A DNA stretch of 64,000 bases from Enterocloster clostridioformis (GCF_020297485.1 NZ_JAIWZC010000001.1:1240001-1304000), one strand, 5' to 3'; shown: positions 7,853 through 17,211, counted from the stretch's first letter. Made by a program: numbers and translations. The notes: generated by a model from the sequence alone, not told the origin.

Positions 7853-9091
7853 CTACCGCTTAAGAACAAGGTGCTGCGGAAGGCCGTTTACCATAAATGG
7901 CTGGTAATCTCCCTGGATTAAAGGCTCCACATAACTGACAAATTCCTGGGTCACATAGCTTCCGTCCTTGTTGACCCAGCTCCTGGGCACCGTCTTTTCA
8001 TTATTGGCAATTTTGTGCACGTCATATATGCCGGCCGCGCTCATATAGGGGTCGTCGGAAACCCGGTCAATGACCACCATCTTGCCCGTATCTCCCTCAT
8101 CCGCCGCCTTGACGGCCGCGCCTCCTACCATGAATGCCTCGTTGATATCCACCCTTGAGGCCACATGGGAAGCGCTCCTCTGCAGGGTGGAGAGTTCCAC
8201 GGACCTGGTCTTGCACCCCAGCTCACCAGCCAGGAAACCGGCCAGATAATCCGCTGTCCCGGCCAGCTGCTTGTGTCCAAAGGCGTCCACATAATCGCTT
8301 CCCCCGGACAGCTGGCACACATACCGCCCGTCCGGCACCCTGATTCCCTCAGATACCGCAATGACAATGGACGGCTTCTTCTGAATCAGTTCCTTACATT
8401 TCTTGAGGAATTTCTCGATGTCAAAGGGTATCTCAGGCAGATAAATCAAATCCGGTCCGCAGCAGTCCTCTGTCTTAGCCAGGGCCGTGGAGCCGGTGAG
8501 CCATCCGGCGTTCCTTCCCATGCACTCCATGATGGTGATGGTCTTGCGGCGGTAGGATAAGCCCATGGCATCCCGGATCACCTCCTTGGTGGAGGTGGCT
8601 ATGTACTTTGCCGCGCTTCCGAAACCAGGCGTATGGTCCGTGAGAGCCAGGTCATTGTCAATGGTTTTTGGAACGCCTAAGAACTTCTGGCCATGTCCCT
8701 TGACAATGGCATAATCGGACAGCTTCTTGATGGTATCCATGGAGTCATTGCCTCCGATATAGATAAAGACCTCAATATCCAGCTTATCCAGTATGGCAAA
8801 TATCTTCTCATAAAATGCCGGGTTCTCATGAATATCCGGCAGCTTATACCGGCAGGAACCTAAGAATGCAGACGGAGTCCTCTTTAGGAGCTCAATATCC
8901 ATATCCGAATGGATCTGGGTGGACAGGTCCACATACATCTCATCCAACAGTCCCTCAATGCCGTGAAGCATGCCGTATACTTTGTGGAATCCCCTCTCCT
9001 TCGCCGTCTTATAGACCCCTGCCAGGCTGGAATTAATGACTGAGGTAGGTCCCCCCGACTGTCCCACTATGATATTCCGTTTTTTCCCCAT
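7853..9091 (-). CDS. pfkA: 6-phosphofructokinase, probably PPi-dependent
   Basis: A complete 412-residue phosphofructokinase. NIIVGQSGGPTSVINSSLAG is the N-terminal nucleotide/PPi site. IGGNDSMDT and GVPKTIDNDL replace the ATP-type GGDGS and PGTIDND; the Asn-Asp and Lys are characteristic of pyrophosphate-using members. MECMGRNAGWLTG is the sugar-phosphate region. ATG 9091 follows AAAGGGGACTTTGT. It is a close paralogue of the partial gene at 1-516, but no cre box is seen upstream here. Two such genes in one 9-kb stretch suggest an ancestral duplication with divergent regulation. Confidence 0.95.
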   Translation of the reverse strand: MGKKRNIIVGQSGGPTSVINSSLAGVYKTAKERGFHKVYGMLHGIEGLLDEMYVDLSTQIHSDMDIELLKRTPSAFLGSCRYKLPDIHENPAFYEKIFAILDKLDIEVFIYIGGNDSMDTIKKLSDYAIVKGHGQKFLGVPKTIDNDLALTDHTPGFGSAAKYIATSTKEVIRDAMGLSYRRKTITIMECMGRNAGWLTGSTALAKTEDCCGPDLIYLPEIPFDIEKFLKKCKELIQKKPSIVIAVSEGIRVPDGRYVCQLSGGSDYVDAFGHKQLAGTADYLAGFLAGELGCKTRSVELSTLQRSASHVASRVDINEAFMVGGAAVKAADEGDTGKMVVIDRVSDDPYMSAAGIYDVHKIANNEKTVPRSWVNKDGSYVTQEFVSYVEPLIQGDYQPFMVNGLPQHLVLKR

Positions 9092-9134
9092 ACAAAGTCC
9101 CCTTTCTTAATAATAATATAACATGGATTACGCT

Positions 9135-9341
9135 CTAATAATGACTGTCCCGCTCGTCAAATCCATCGTTCTCACCGTCCCCGTATCCTCCTATGAACTC
9201 TCTGGATGATACCCTCTTATTATCCCTTTCCTGCTCCACCAGACCGGACAGCTGCTCCTTCACATCCTCACAGTTTCTTATATTGCTGATGTCAAAGACC
9301 TTCATAGTCTTGTCGCTGCTGTCCGCATGGATGGTACCCAA
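9135..9341 (-). CDS. small hypothetical protein
   Basis: A 68-residue hydrophilic reading frame, acidic near the C-terminus, with no recognised domain. The first in-frame start is TTG 9341, just after AGAGG. An internal ATG at 9305 (MKVFDISNIRNCEDVKEQL) gives an alternative 56-residue protein. It lies 43 bases upstream of the phosphofructokinase start on the same strand. There is no strong proof that it is expressed. Confidence 0.45.
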   Translation of the reverse strand: MGTIHADSSDKTMKVFDISNIRNCEDVKEQLSGLVEQERDNKRVSSREFIGGYGDGENDGFDERDSHY

Positions 9342-9501
9342 TCCCAGGAGCCTCTGTCTTAGGGATACAACTCCTCTTATTCATTATTGTACTATAAACT
9401 CATGCAAATTTCCAGAAATATCTTGCAAATATAATCAAATTTCTGCGGTTTTTTCTTTTATTTACAGACTTTCCGAACATACCGGAGCAATACCGGCAAA
9501 A

Positions 9502-9530
9502 ACAAAAAACAGCCCAAATACCCGGACTGC
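9502..9530 (-). terminator. terminator of the NUMOD-domain gene
   Basis: On the minus strand a GCAGTCC/GGGCTGT stem is followed by a run of six T, about 60 bases past the stop at 9586. Confidence 0.55.
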
Positions 9531-9585
9531 TTTTTATCCTGTTTCCTGTGTCAATTTCTTCTATTAAAAACCGCGGTCTAATGCC

Positions 9586-10020
9586 CTACTGTTCCTGAAC
9601 CTGAATATCATCCTCCATCTTCTCTTCCCATATGTAGCCTCCCGCTGTCTTCTGAGCTCCGCTGAGGGCACATGACAGGCTTCTGCGGCTGATTTTAAGA
9701 CTCCGGCTGGCATGGGCAATGGAGAGGAATTCCCCAACGATTTCCCCGTCCAGATTCTTCTGGACCAGCGGACGCTTATCATGGTTTCCTATTTTGCTGA
9801 TTAAATCTATTTCAATACTATCCTTCGGCGAATCTGCCAGTACCTTTCTCCAGACATAACCGCCGCCTGTCCTGCGTTCACCGTGGGCAGCTCTTGCGAT
9901 GGAACCAATGGAAACCCCTGTCGCCTCATGGGCGGCCCTGGAGCTTTTATAATCTGCAATATAAACACCTTCTGTAGAATATTGACGATATACATAACCT
10001 GCACTAATTGTCCGACTCAT
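9586..10020 (-). CDS. stand-alone NUMOD1-like DNA-binding protein
   Basis: A 144-residue protein with two copies of the short helix-turn-helix repeat found at the C-terminus of homing endonucleases (NUMOD1/IENR1). The first is SSRAAHEATGVSIGSIARAA, ending in GGGYVW. The second is SIAHASRSLKISRRSLSCAL, ending in AGGYIW. No GIY-YIG or HNH nuclease is attached, and none is in the neighbouring sequence. ATG 10020 is preferred because GGGAGG sits 12 bases upstream; the earlier ATG at 10032 directly abuts that Shine-Dalgarno. The role is unknown; sequence-specific DNA binding is inferred. Confidence 0.78.
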   Translation of the reverse strand: MSRTISAGYVYRQYSTEGVYIADYKSSRAAHEATGVSIGSIARAAHGERRTGGGYVWRKVLADSPKDSIEIDLISKIGNHDKRPLVQKNLDGEIVGEFLSIAHASRSLKISRRSLSCALSGAQKTAGGYIWEEKMEDDIQVQEQ

Positions 10021-10311
10021 CTGTATCTTCATCCTCCCATTATCTTATGATTGCCACGCGTATATAGTCATTATATCAACTATTGACTTTTTTGTCCAGA
10101 CAACTTCTTACATGTATACCCACCCCTACATTAAGTGTATTCGGAGAGTCGAAGATATAGCCGAACTGGTTTCAATTATAATAAATTCTCCTACGAATTC
10201 AGTAATTTGTCCTTTTTGTTGCAAAAGTCATAGTATTTTCTCACTATCTGTGATAAATTATATATATCGAACACTCATTATATATATCAAACATTCAGGA
10301 GGTATTGGAAT

Positions 10312-10734
10312 ATGTACGCAGAATTTACAGACGATCTGGTAACAGGAAATGAGATGATTGATACCCAGCACAGGGAACTGATTAGCAAGATCAACGATCT
10401 ATTAAAGAGCTGCGAGGAGCGCTCCAACCAGAGCGGCGCGGCCAGGATGTTAAACTTCCTTGCGGATTATACCGAGTACCATTTTAATGAAGAGGAAGCC
10501 CTCCAGCAATCCATAAATTATCCAGGTATCAAAGAACATAAGGAAAAGCACGAGGAACTGAAAAGAACTGTCCAGGAGCTTCACGAGATGCTGACAGAGG
10601 AAGAAGGCCCCACAGACGCATTCGTGGAAAAGGTTTCCGAAAAAGTCAGGGACTGGCTGTACTACCACATCCAGACCTTTGACCGCTCCGTGGCGGAATT
10701 CAAATTCATGCGTGATAATGCAGAGCGCATCTGA
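10312..10734 (+). CDS. bacteriohaemerythrin
   Basis: A 140-residue non-haem di-iron oxygen-binding protein. All seven iron ligands of the family are in place: H20, H57, E61 (YHFNEE), H76 and H80 (HKEKH), H119 and D124 (HIQTFD). It is a four-helix bundle with no membrane part, so it is cytosolic. Proteins of this type bind O2 or buffer iron in microaerobic and anaerobic bacteria. The start is ATG 10312 after AGGAGGTATTGGAAT. It is monocistronic, with its own terminator at 10749-10792. Confidence 0.95.
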   Translation: MYAEFTDDLVTGNEMIDTQHRELISKINDLLKSCEERSNQSGAARMLNFLADYTEYHFNEEEALQQSINYPGIKEHKEKHEELKRTVQELHEMLTEEEGPTDAFVEKVSEKVRDWLYYHIQTFDRSVAEFKFMRDNAERI

Positions 10735-10748
10735 TGGCCGCAGCATCC

Positions 10749-10792
10749 AAAAGCCGCCCCATACAATGACTGGGTATACGGGACGGCTTTTT
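10749..10792 (+). terminator. terminator of the haemerythrin gene
   Basis: AAAGCCGCCCC and GGGACGGCTTT form a long stem followed by TTTTTC, 15 bases past the stop codon. The stem also ends in T on the opposite strand, so it could serve both directions. Confidence 0.75.
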
Positions 10793-10856
10793 CATTGCTT
10801 TTTCATTGCTTCTTCACTGCTTTTCCTGTCTCTGTCCATATATATCCGGACACGTT

Positions 10857-12035
10857 CTAAAAGGGCACCTGGGCATTTTCATCTTCGCCGTCATCCGTTT
10901 TCGGCGCAGCTACGGGACGTACCGTGATTCCATTGATCTCCACATGTTCATTGATGGCTATGACAATACAGGGCCGTCCATCAATCATGCGGTTCTCCAC
11001 CAGATATGTCTTGTCCGGGGATACCTTAATGCTCACGTCCGGGGTCTTGATTTCAAAGCTCCTGGTGTTGACCACATTGGCTGCCACAAAGCTGGTGCCG
11101 GGGCCCTCCTCCACTTCTGCATATCTCTGTTCAAACTCCTCCAGCTTCTCAGGGGAGGCGCCGTTGGTCTCTAACAGCTTCTTCACCTGATACTTGTCCA
11201 GGGTCAGCGGGACCGGCTCGTCCTTTGTCTCCTCCACCAGCTCGCTCAGGTTCTCATGGATGTTCTTCACTGTCTCAAAATCGCAGTTTTCACCCAGTGT
11301 CTCCTCCACAATGGCCTGAAATGTCTCCTTCTGGCTCTTGGCAGACATGGGAATCACGCAGCCCAACAGCTCGTCGATCAGGGTATCCGGCAGCTCCTCC
11401 GGGTTCTTGGCATAGTACAAAAGGCTGTGTATATCCGTATTCCTGTCGTTAAAGGCAGGAAACAGAAAGCCCTGGACAGGCGCTTCCACCAGCCAGTCCC
11501 TGTCGCGGTTTTCAATGGTATTTGTAAGGCTGTTGTAGCACAGTCCGGCTTTAGAAAGCTTGACGGGACAGATGGTGCACTGTATAAATTCGTATACATA
11601 ATCCGACGCGTCAAACATCTCAGTGCCGTCCGTTGCCTTGGCCGGGATATCGTAGGCACAGTGGATAAGGATGATATAATAATTTTCGCCATAGTCATAG
11701 GCCGCGATGACCTTGTCATAGAACTCCTCCAGTATGGCGTCATCCTTTAACTGGCTGTCCCTGAGCTTTAAGAGAAAATTCTGGGTACCGCCCTCTGCCT
11801 CCGTATGTAAAGGAAACTCCATATTAATCAGGTTCTTTCCGACGGTCCCGGAAAGGGCGTTTCTGAAAATGGTAAAATATTTAAAGGCCTCTTCTTCCTG
11901 AAGAGAGAGGAATGCCTCCTTAAGCTCCGTCTTTTTATTTTTCTCCGAGTCCACATAGCAGCCGCAGATACGGGTGATGGCGCAGCCCGCAGGCGTAAAC
12001 AATTTCTTGATTTCATTTGCTTCTTTCTTATTCAT
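10857..12035 (-). CDS. DUF4317 family protein
   Basis: A 392-residue protein that I place in the DUF4317 family from its opening MNKKEANEIKKLFTPAGCAI and overall layout. It has no signal peptide or transmembrane segment. ATG 12035 is preceded by AGGAGAGACTGGTTC; a longer in-frame opening to 12077 lacks a ribosome site. The family is widespread in clostridia and has no established function. It converges on the haemerythrin gene and is followed by the decayed lipoprotein in the upstream direction. Confidence 0.82.
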   Translation of the reverse strand: MNKKEANEIKKLFTPAGCAITRICGCYVDSEKNKKTELKEAFLSLQEEEAFKYFTIFRNALSGTVGKNLINMEFPLHTEAEGGTQNFLLKLRDSQLKDDAILEEFYDKVIAAYDYGENYYIILIHCAYDIPAKATDGTEMFDASDYVYEFIQCTICPVKLSKAGLCYNSLTNTIENRDRDWLVEAPVQGFLFPAFNDRNTDIHSLLYYAKNPEELPDTLIDELLGCVIPMSAKSQKETFQAIVEETLGENCDFETVKNIHENLSELVEETKDEPVPLTLDKYQVKKLLETNGASPEKLEEFEQRYAEVEEGPGTSFVAANVVNTRSFEIKTPDVSIKVSPDKTYLVENRMIDGRPCIVIAINEHVEINGITVRPVAAPKTDDGEDENAQVPF

Positions 12036-12230
12036 GAACCAGTCTCTCCTAATCTCAAGTCTAATCTGAAATTCCATTTAAATAGTAGACCAGATTTCCC
12101 CGGAAGTCAATAGTCCCGTATCCGGCAGGCAGACACCCGCGTCCGCTGGCAGACGAAAAAAGGGCTGGTACCGCAGCCACAGACATACGGTACATCCCAT
12201 TTTCCATTATATTCTATACATCTTATTCGC

Positions 12231-12700
12231 TTACCGCCCCAGCAATATCTCCACTGTCTCCCTAAGGGCGGCATCCTCCCCTACATTTCCCGGAAATATC
12301 ACATATTGAGATTCCTCCCATTACCTTTACCAGGGAGGCCGCTGTGCGAAGCAGGTACCGTTTTCCCTGCTCCATGGCCTCGCAGAGAGCCAGGGCAAAG
12401 ACCTTTAAGCTGCCGTACCACAAAGCCGTCACTGTTTTCAAACACACGGTTAAAGGCAATAAGAGGCACCCACGCCTCCTTGCATGCCTTCACAATCGGC
12501 TCTGTCTGCTTGGCATCCACTGCCTGGCAGATAATGGCCTGGCTTCTTTCGCCATTTCCGGCAGCAGGCGCATTGGCTCTTCCGCCTCTTTGCCCGCGGC
12601 CCCAGAGCTGCCGCTTCCCCTCTGCGCATTGCCGCTTCCCCTCAAGACGCATCCCGCCATCATTGTCACTGCCAGCAAAACACACACCATTTTTTCCTAA
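12231..12700 (-). pseudogene. remnant of a sugar ABC-transporter substrate-binding lipoprotein
   Basis: Several minus-strand frames together read as a ribose/galactose-type binding lipoprotein. A lipoprotein signal MVCVLLAVTMMAGC starts at 12690. In another frame comes AIICQAVDAKQTEPIVKACK, a typical segment of this family, then a frame change to AMEQGKRYLL, then VGEDAALRETVEILLGR ending at TAA 12231. At least three frame changes and large internal losses are present, so no full product is possible. It is probably a relic of a sugar-uptake locus. Confidence 0.75.
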
Positions 12701-13105
12701 AAAATAAACTTTGATACGTTTCTCTTTTTTGTGCACTTTTTAATTTATTTGAAAGCGGGATTCATTTCCGTGACAATCGGATAAAACTGCATGAATATGC
12801 AGCGTCAGATACAATTAAAATGACCAGTCGGGGAACTGGTCATTTTAGGAGAAGGTATTTCGTTTCTTATGGGGTGTAGCAAAAACTATATAATGTATTG
12901 GGGGGTTACGTCTATTATAATAGCATAGGGGAACAAAAAAGTCTGCCCAAAGTTTTGTCAGAAGGAAACTTTATTTTGTGCATTTTGTGTTCCTCCTGCC
13001 AGATGATGATGAAACATGTCCTTGTATTCCGAAAATCAAGCCTCTCCGCACATAATCTTTTTCCACGCATATGATATGGCAAAGCATATTATGAAAGGTT
13101 ACCTT
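12701..13105. other. non-coding gap upstream of the DUF4397 gene
   Basis: This gap holds the bidirectional hairpin at 12817-12846 and a T/A-rich stretch before 13106. No convincing RNA gene or reading frame is seen. Confidence 0.5.
12817..12846. terminator. bidirectional terminator hairpin
   Basis: AAAATGACCAGT and ACTGGTCATTTT form a perfect 12-bp stem with a 6-base loop, A-rich on one side and T-rich on the other. Confidence 0.65.
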
Positions 13106-13807
13106 ATGTATAACGATAATTACTATCCGTCCATGGCAGAGGATGACATCACTTCAGCCGCTGCATATTCCGAATATGATTCTGAGCCTTACACCCCCGA
13201 TGAATGGCTAAACTCCCAGGAAACCACCCCCATTCTTCCTCTTCCGGAAGATGGAAGCGACTGGTCAGACCAGGAGAATGATTTTGACATGCAGGACAGG
13301 GCTGCCAGTCCCATGCAGGCAATGCCCAGGCGCCCTATGCCCGACAGGCCGGTTGCCCCGCTTCCTGACAGACCCGGACGGCCTGACAGGCCGGTTCCTC
13401 CTATGCCCGACAGACCCGGACGGCCTAACAGGCCCGTTCCGCCCAGACCCACCCCGCCAAGACCCGTTCCGCCCGTACGCCCAGACTGGTCCTGGAACTG
13501 GGGTACAATCCTGCCAGGCATTGTTCTTCCTCTCTCTCCCGCCCGCGTCAGATTCTACAATGCTGCGGTCCGCGGACCGATTCAGATCTACGTGAACAAC
13601 CGCCTGGTGGTGTCCAATCTAAACTTTTTGAATTACTCCCGCATATACAATGTTATTCCCGGGCGCTACCGCATTACGGTCTACCGGGGCAACGACATGC
13701 GCTCGCCTCTGGTGGATACCTGGATGAGCTTCCAGCAGAATCAGGACTACACAGTTGCCCTGGTTGGCTCAGGCTCCAATTTCCAGCTTCAGACATTCTC
13801 TTTCTAA
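13106..13807 (+). CDS. DUF4397-domain protein with proline/arginine/aspartate repeat linker
   Basis: 233 residues if translation starts at ATG 13106, which has AAAGG at 7 bases; an in-frame ATG at 13016 would add 30 residues without a ribosome site. The N-terminal third is acidic. The middle is a low-complexity linker of MPDRPGRPDRPVPP-like units repeated about four times. The C-terminal 80 residues (RVRFYNAAVRGPIQIYVNN onward) are a DUF4397 beta-sandwich, a domain common in surface or spore-associated proteins. No signal peptide is visible. The role is unknown. Confidence 0.8.
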   Translation: MYNDNYYPSMAEDDITSAAAYSEYDSEPYTPDEWLNSQETTPILPLPEDGSDWSDQENDFDMQDRAASPMQAMPRRPMPDRPVAPLPDRPGRPDRPVPPMPDRPGRPNRPVPPRPTPPRPVPPVRPDWSWNWGTILPGIVLPLSPARVRFYNAAVRGPIQIYVNNRLVVSNLNFLNYSRIYNVIPGRYRITVYRGNDMRSPLVDTWMSFQQNQDYTVALVGSGSNFQLQTFSF

Positions 13808-13831
13808 CCATGGACTGAGCATTGCTCAGGA

Positions 13832-13867
13832 GCGCTGCAATGAATATTATTTGTTTCATTGCAGCGC
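13832..13867. terminator. hairpin between convergent genes
   Basis: GCGCTGCAATGAA and TTCATTGCAGCGC form a 13-bp perfect stem. A smaller CTGAGC/GCTCAG hairpin at 13814-13828 precedes it. It sits between the DUF4397 gene and the convergent diguanylate cyclase gene. The T-run is poor. Confidence 0.55.
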
Positions 13868-13888
13868 CCCTGCATTATGGCACAGCCA

Positions 13889-15463
13889 TCATAGTTCAAT
13901 GTAATTGATTTCTATATCGGAAAAAATCCATAAGGTTTCCTTGCCTGCGCTGTCATAGTGATAAAATTTGAGGATTCTCAGCCTCAGCCGGCTCCCATCC
14001 TTTTTCCGGTATGTAAAATCAGGTATCTCATCTCCCTCCAGCATAGCTTCAAGGCGGCTGTAATCACAGCAGAGCTCAAATAACGAAGCATATTGGGGTT
14101 CCACCATTCTGTCTGCATACAGCAGCAGGGCCCCGCTATATTTGTCACCACATTCCTCCAGCATTTCCTGAAAATAGGAAGGTATAAAGATCTGCCGCAC
14201 TGTATCCGTCTCCAGATTCACAAAGAACACACCCTCAAACACAGGAGCCAGAATGCTGAGAAACCGGTCCGCGTCCTTTTTCTCTGATATAAGCCGTTCC
14301 ATATACTGGTTCAGTTCACGCTTCTGCCGTTCTCCCCCCTTAGAAGAGTAAAAGCCCCTCTTATTCTCCTGCATGGCTCTCTCTGCCTTTTGGATCACGT
14401 CCTCAATGTCAAGAGCAGACTCCCGCCATTCCAGTCCTGTGGAGAGGAAAAAGCCAGCCTCCTCCGTCCGCCTGCGGACCTGCTCTGTCCTGTGCTCCAG
14501 GTCCCCGCGTCCCACATTTTTACACAGAATAACAAACTCATCTCCTCCAATACGAAAAATATCCTGGGAATCAAAATACTCCTGGAAGATGTCCGATATG
14601 GTTTTAAGCATCTGGTCTCCTGCCTGATGCCCCAGGTGATTGTTAATCTCATGCAGTCCGTTTACATCAATATAAATACAGCCAAGAGTCCCGCACCCCT
14701 GCTTATCAAATTCAAAAGCCTGAATTGTCTTTTTAAAACGGTTTCTGTTTCCAAGATTTGTCAGGGCATCTGATAGAGCCTCACGGCTCAGCATCTGATT
14801 GGCGGCTTCAATCTGCCGGTACTGTCTGCGGATAATGATTTCATTTCGTTTGGCCTGCAATTTAGAGTTATACAGGCTGGCTGCAACGGCCGCCGCGGCC
14901 AGGGTTGGAAACAGGCTGTTCATCAGGTTATTGAAGCTGTTATCCAAACCGGCCGGATCCGGAAAACAGGGAAGCAGGCCATTGAGCAATATAAAGTCCG
15001 CCAGAAACAAAAGCGCCGCCTGCCAAGGCTTCATCATGGACATGATTGCTAGAATCAAAACAACATAATTATAAACAGTAAGTCCATTCCCTCCCAGCTG
15101 GTCATTGAGAGTAACGGCCACCCCCCACAGGCTGAAAAACCCAAGAAATACAGCCTCTGCCCTAAAATACAGGCGGTAATCCGCCTGCTTCTTCCTGTCA
15201 ATCCATGTTTCCAGCCATGTGACGCCTGCTGCTGCCAGTATAAGGACCAGGTACAGAACAAAATATGTCACTCTGCGGGGTTTGGCAAAGGGCCCGCCCG
15301 GCCGCATGGATATGGAAATAACCATCACACATTCAAACATAATAATAAGTATGTGAAAAAGGAAATTCCTTTTGACCACGTCACCATGCAAGGCACGGAT
15401 TACCTCGTCAAAATCCGGGAAATCCGGAATGACTCCCAGAAATTGTTTCAATCTGCTCCACAT
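13889..15463 (-). CDS. membrane-bound diguanylate cyclase
   Basis: A 524-residue protein. About six hydrophobic segments lie between residues 35 and 215, followed by a short coiled linker (KRNEIIIRRQYRQIEAANQM). A GGDEF domain follows at about 235-360, with the active-site RIGGDEFVILCKN. The C-terminal 150 residues look like a PAS-type sensor ending with FSDIEINYIEL. It makes cyclic di-GMP from two GTP at the cytoplasmic membrane in response to an unknown signal. No EAL domain is present. ATG 15463 has AGGAGGAATATAG upstream. It is monocistronic. Confidence 0.9.
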   Translation of the reverse strand: MWSRLKQFLGVIPDFPDFDEVIRALHGDVVKRNFLFHILIIMFECVMVISISMRPGGPFAKPRRVTYFVLYLVLILAAAGVTWLETWIDRKKQADYRLYFRAEAVFLGFFSLWGVAVTLNDQLGGNGLTVYNYVVLILAIMSMMKPWQAALLFLADFILLNGLLPCFPDPAGLDNSFNNLMNSLFPTLAAAAVAASLYNSKLQAKRNEIIIRRQYRQIEAANQMLSREALSDALTNLGNRNRFKKTIQAFEFDKQGCGTLGCIYIDVNGLHEINNHLGHQAGDQMLKTISDIFQEYFDSQDIFRIGGDEFVILCKNVGRGDLEHRTEQVRRRTEEAGFFLSTGLEWRESALDIEDVIQKAERAMQENKRGFYSSKGGERQKRELNQYMERLISEKKDADRFLSILAPVFEGVFFVNLETDTVRQIFIPSYFQEMLEECGDKYSGALLLYADRMVEPQYASLFELCCDYSRLEAMLEGDEIPDFTYRKKDGSRLRLRILKFYHYDSAGKETLWIFSDIEINYIEL

Positions 15464-15528
15464 CTATATTCCTCCTGCCCCGCATGTTTTCGTGTTTTTT
15501 TCCTGTAAGAATTTTGCATGATTTTCGT

Positions 15529-15680
15529 CATAAACTACTTACAAACTGTTCATATTTAGGCAACAAACCGCTCATAATTAGTGGATATACTTTATATTGT
15601 AAACAGCTAATGCTTATAAGACTTTTTTTCATAATACTCGGCCAGTGGGATATATCCCACTGGCTCCTCCCTTTTCAGGA
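15529..15680 (+). ncRNA. predicted structured non-coding element, copy A
   Basis: About 150 bases homologous to 17534-17684 in the same orientation. In order: two 9-bp direct repeats ACTGTTCAT and ACCGCTCAT 13 bases apart (LytTR-type response-regulator spacing), a -10-like TATACT 10 bases later, a conserved tract ACTTTTTTTCATAATACTC, and a perfect GCCAGTGGG/CCCACTGGC hairpin before a pyrimidine-rich tail. Copy B changes one stem pair from T-A to C-G, which supports an RNA fold. I interpret it as a regulated small RNA with a terminator; no reading frame is conserved between the copies. Confidence 0.55.
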
Positions 15681-15777
15681 CCATTTCACCATATGGTCCA
15701 AGGGTTATCTGTATTTTACCACAACTTTCTCTGATTTTGTAGTCCGGTTTTTCCTCCCCTTCCCATCAAGCCGCTGT

Positions 15778-17211
15778 TTATCCCAGCGTCATAAATGCAT
15801 ACCTCACCACGAACACTACTGAAATAGCCAGTGTCAGCACCTTCACATCCTGTCTCCTGCCAGTGGTAAGCTTCATCAGGCAATACGTAATCAATCCGAA
15901 CGCAACGCCATTGGCGATTGAATATGTAAACGGCATGAATACAATGGTGCAGAAAGCGGGAAGGGCGTTGCTCATATCACTAAAATCCACATCCCTGATA
16001 TTTCCCAGCATTAAGATGCCCACAAAAATCAACGCCGGCGCAGTGGCTGCCGCAGGAACAATACTTACAATAGGCGCAAACAGAATGGCTCCCAAAAACA
16101 AAAGGGCTGTTACCAGGCTTGTAAGTCCAGTCCTTCCTCCGGCCGCAATGCCGGCGCTGGATTCCACCACAGTGGTTACCGTGGATGTTCCCACCATGGC
16201 ACCGGCAGCCGTAGAAATGGCATCCGACATCAGAGCCTGCTTCATCCTGATTACCTCGCCATTTTCATCAATCATGCCCGACTGCTTGGCAGCGCCCAGA
16301 AGTGTGCCGATGGAATCAAACATGTTCACAAGTGAAAAGCTGATGACCAGCATGGTTACTGTAAAGATGGTCTCCACCATATTGGCCCCAGAAAATAATC
16401 CGGCAAAGTCCATTTTCACAAATGATACCTCTGCGAAATCCCTGAATTTCATTCCGATATTCATATCCAGGTTTGAAATATGGGTCACTCCCAGAGGTAT
16501 TCCTATGAGCGTGGCAGCCACGATACCCAGAAGAATGGAACCCTTAATTTTTCTGGCATGAAGCGTTCCCATGATGACCAGTCCGGCCAGCGCGACCAGA
16601 GCGCTGCTCATAAGAGCCAGGTCAGCCCCTTCTATTTTCCATTGAGAAAAGTCCACCAGGCTTACAAGGGTGGCTGGATTTGAAATGACAATACCTGCAT
16701 TTTTCAGACCGATGATGGTGATGAACAATCCGATTCCGGGGGTGATGGCTGTCTTTACCGCGTCGGGTATGGACCTTATGATAGCCTCGCGCAGTCCGAT
16801 GGCCGTTATCACAATGAAGAATACGCCTGAGATAAACACAACCACCAGGGCCTGGCCATATGTGTAGCCCATTCCCAGCACAACCGTGTATGCAAAAAAT
16901 GCGTTTAATCCCATTCCGGGCGCCTGCGCAAAGGGCACTCTGGCATACAAAGCACAGAGGATCGTTCCGATGAAAGCTCCAATACATGTGCCGATAAATA
17001 CGCCATTTGCAATTTTCCCTGCCATGGCAGCATCCCCCATGATGACGTAGGGGTCTGCTAAAATCTGCGGATTCAAAATCAGAATATAGGCAATGGTTAT
17101 AAAAGTGGTGATTCCTGCAAGCACTTCAGTCCTGACGCTTGAATGGTTCTGAGATACCTGGAAAAATCGGTCTATACGTCCTGTTTCTTGTTTCAATGCT
17201 ATGTCCTCCAT
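15778..17211 (-). CDS. pbuG: NCS2-family guanine/hypoxanthine permease
   Basis: A 477-residue integral membrane protein with about 12-14 hydrophobic segments, of the AzgA-like branch of nucleobase:cation symporters. Diagnostic stretches are AGITTFITIAYILILNPQIL, APGMGLNAFFAYTVVLGMGY and TSTVTTVVESSAGIAAGGRT. It imports purine bases across the cytoplasmic membrane. ATG 17211 is preferred over 17250 because the family starts near MEDIALKQETGRIDRFF. A guanine-class purine riboswitch with an overlapping terminator lies in its leader (17328-17411), so purines are expected to shut it off. Confidence 0.93.
   Translation of the reverse strand: MEDIALKQETGRIDRFFQVSQNHSSVRTEVLAGITTFITIAYILILNPQILADPYVIMGDAAMAGKIANGVFIGTCIGAFIGTILCALYARVPFAQAPGMGLNAFFAYTVVLGMGYTYGQALVVVFISGVFFIVITAIGLREAIIRSIPDAVKTAITPGIGLFITIIGLKNAGIVISNPATLVSLVDFSQWKIEGADLALMSSALVALAGLVIMGTLHARKIKGSILLGIVAATLIGIPLGVTHISNLDMNIGMKFRDFAEVSFVKMDFAGLFSGANMVETIFTVTMLVISFSLVNMFDSIGTLLGAAKQSGMIDENGEVIRMKQALMSDAISTAAGAMVGTSTVTTVVESSAGIAAGGRTGLTSLVTALLFLGAILFAPIVSIVPAAATAPALIFVGILMLGNIRDVDFSDMSNALPAFCTIVFMPFTYSIANGVAFGLITYCLMKLTTGRRQDVKVLTLAISVVFVVRYAFMTLG

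Noticed and set aside
12754..12770. cre-like sequence upstream of the decayed sugar-binding gene
   Set aside because: It does not fit the 14-base cre consensus without an insertion.
15484..15822. Protein-coding gene in element A
   Set aside because: The frame is not kept in element B; the two copies differ by indels, while the hairpin is conserved.
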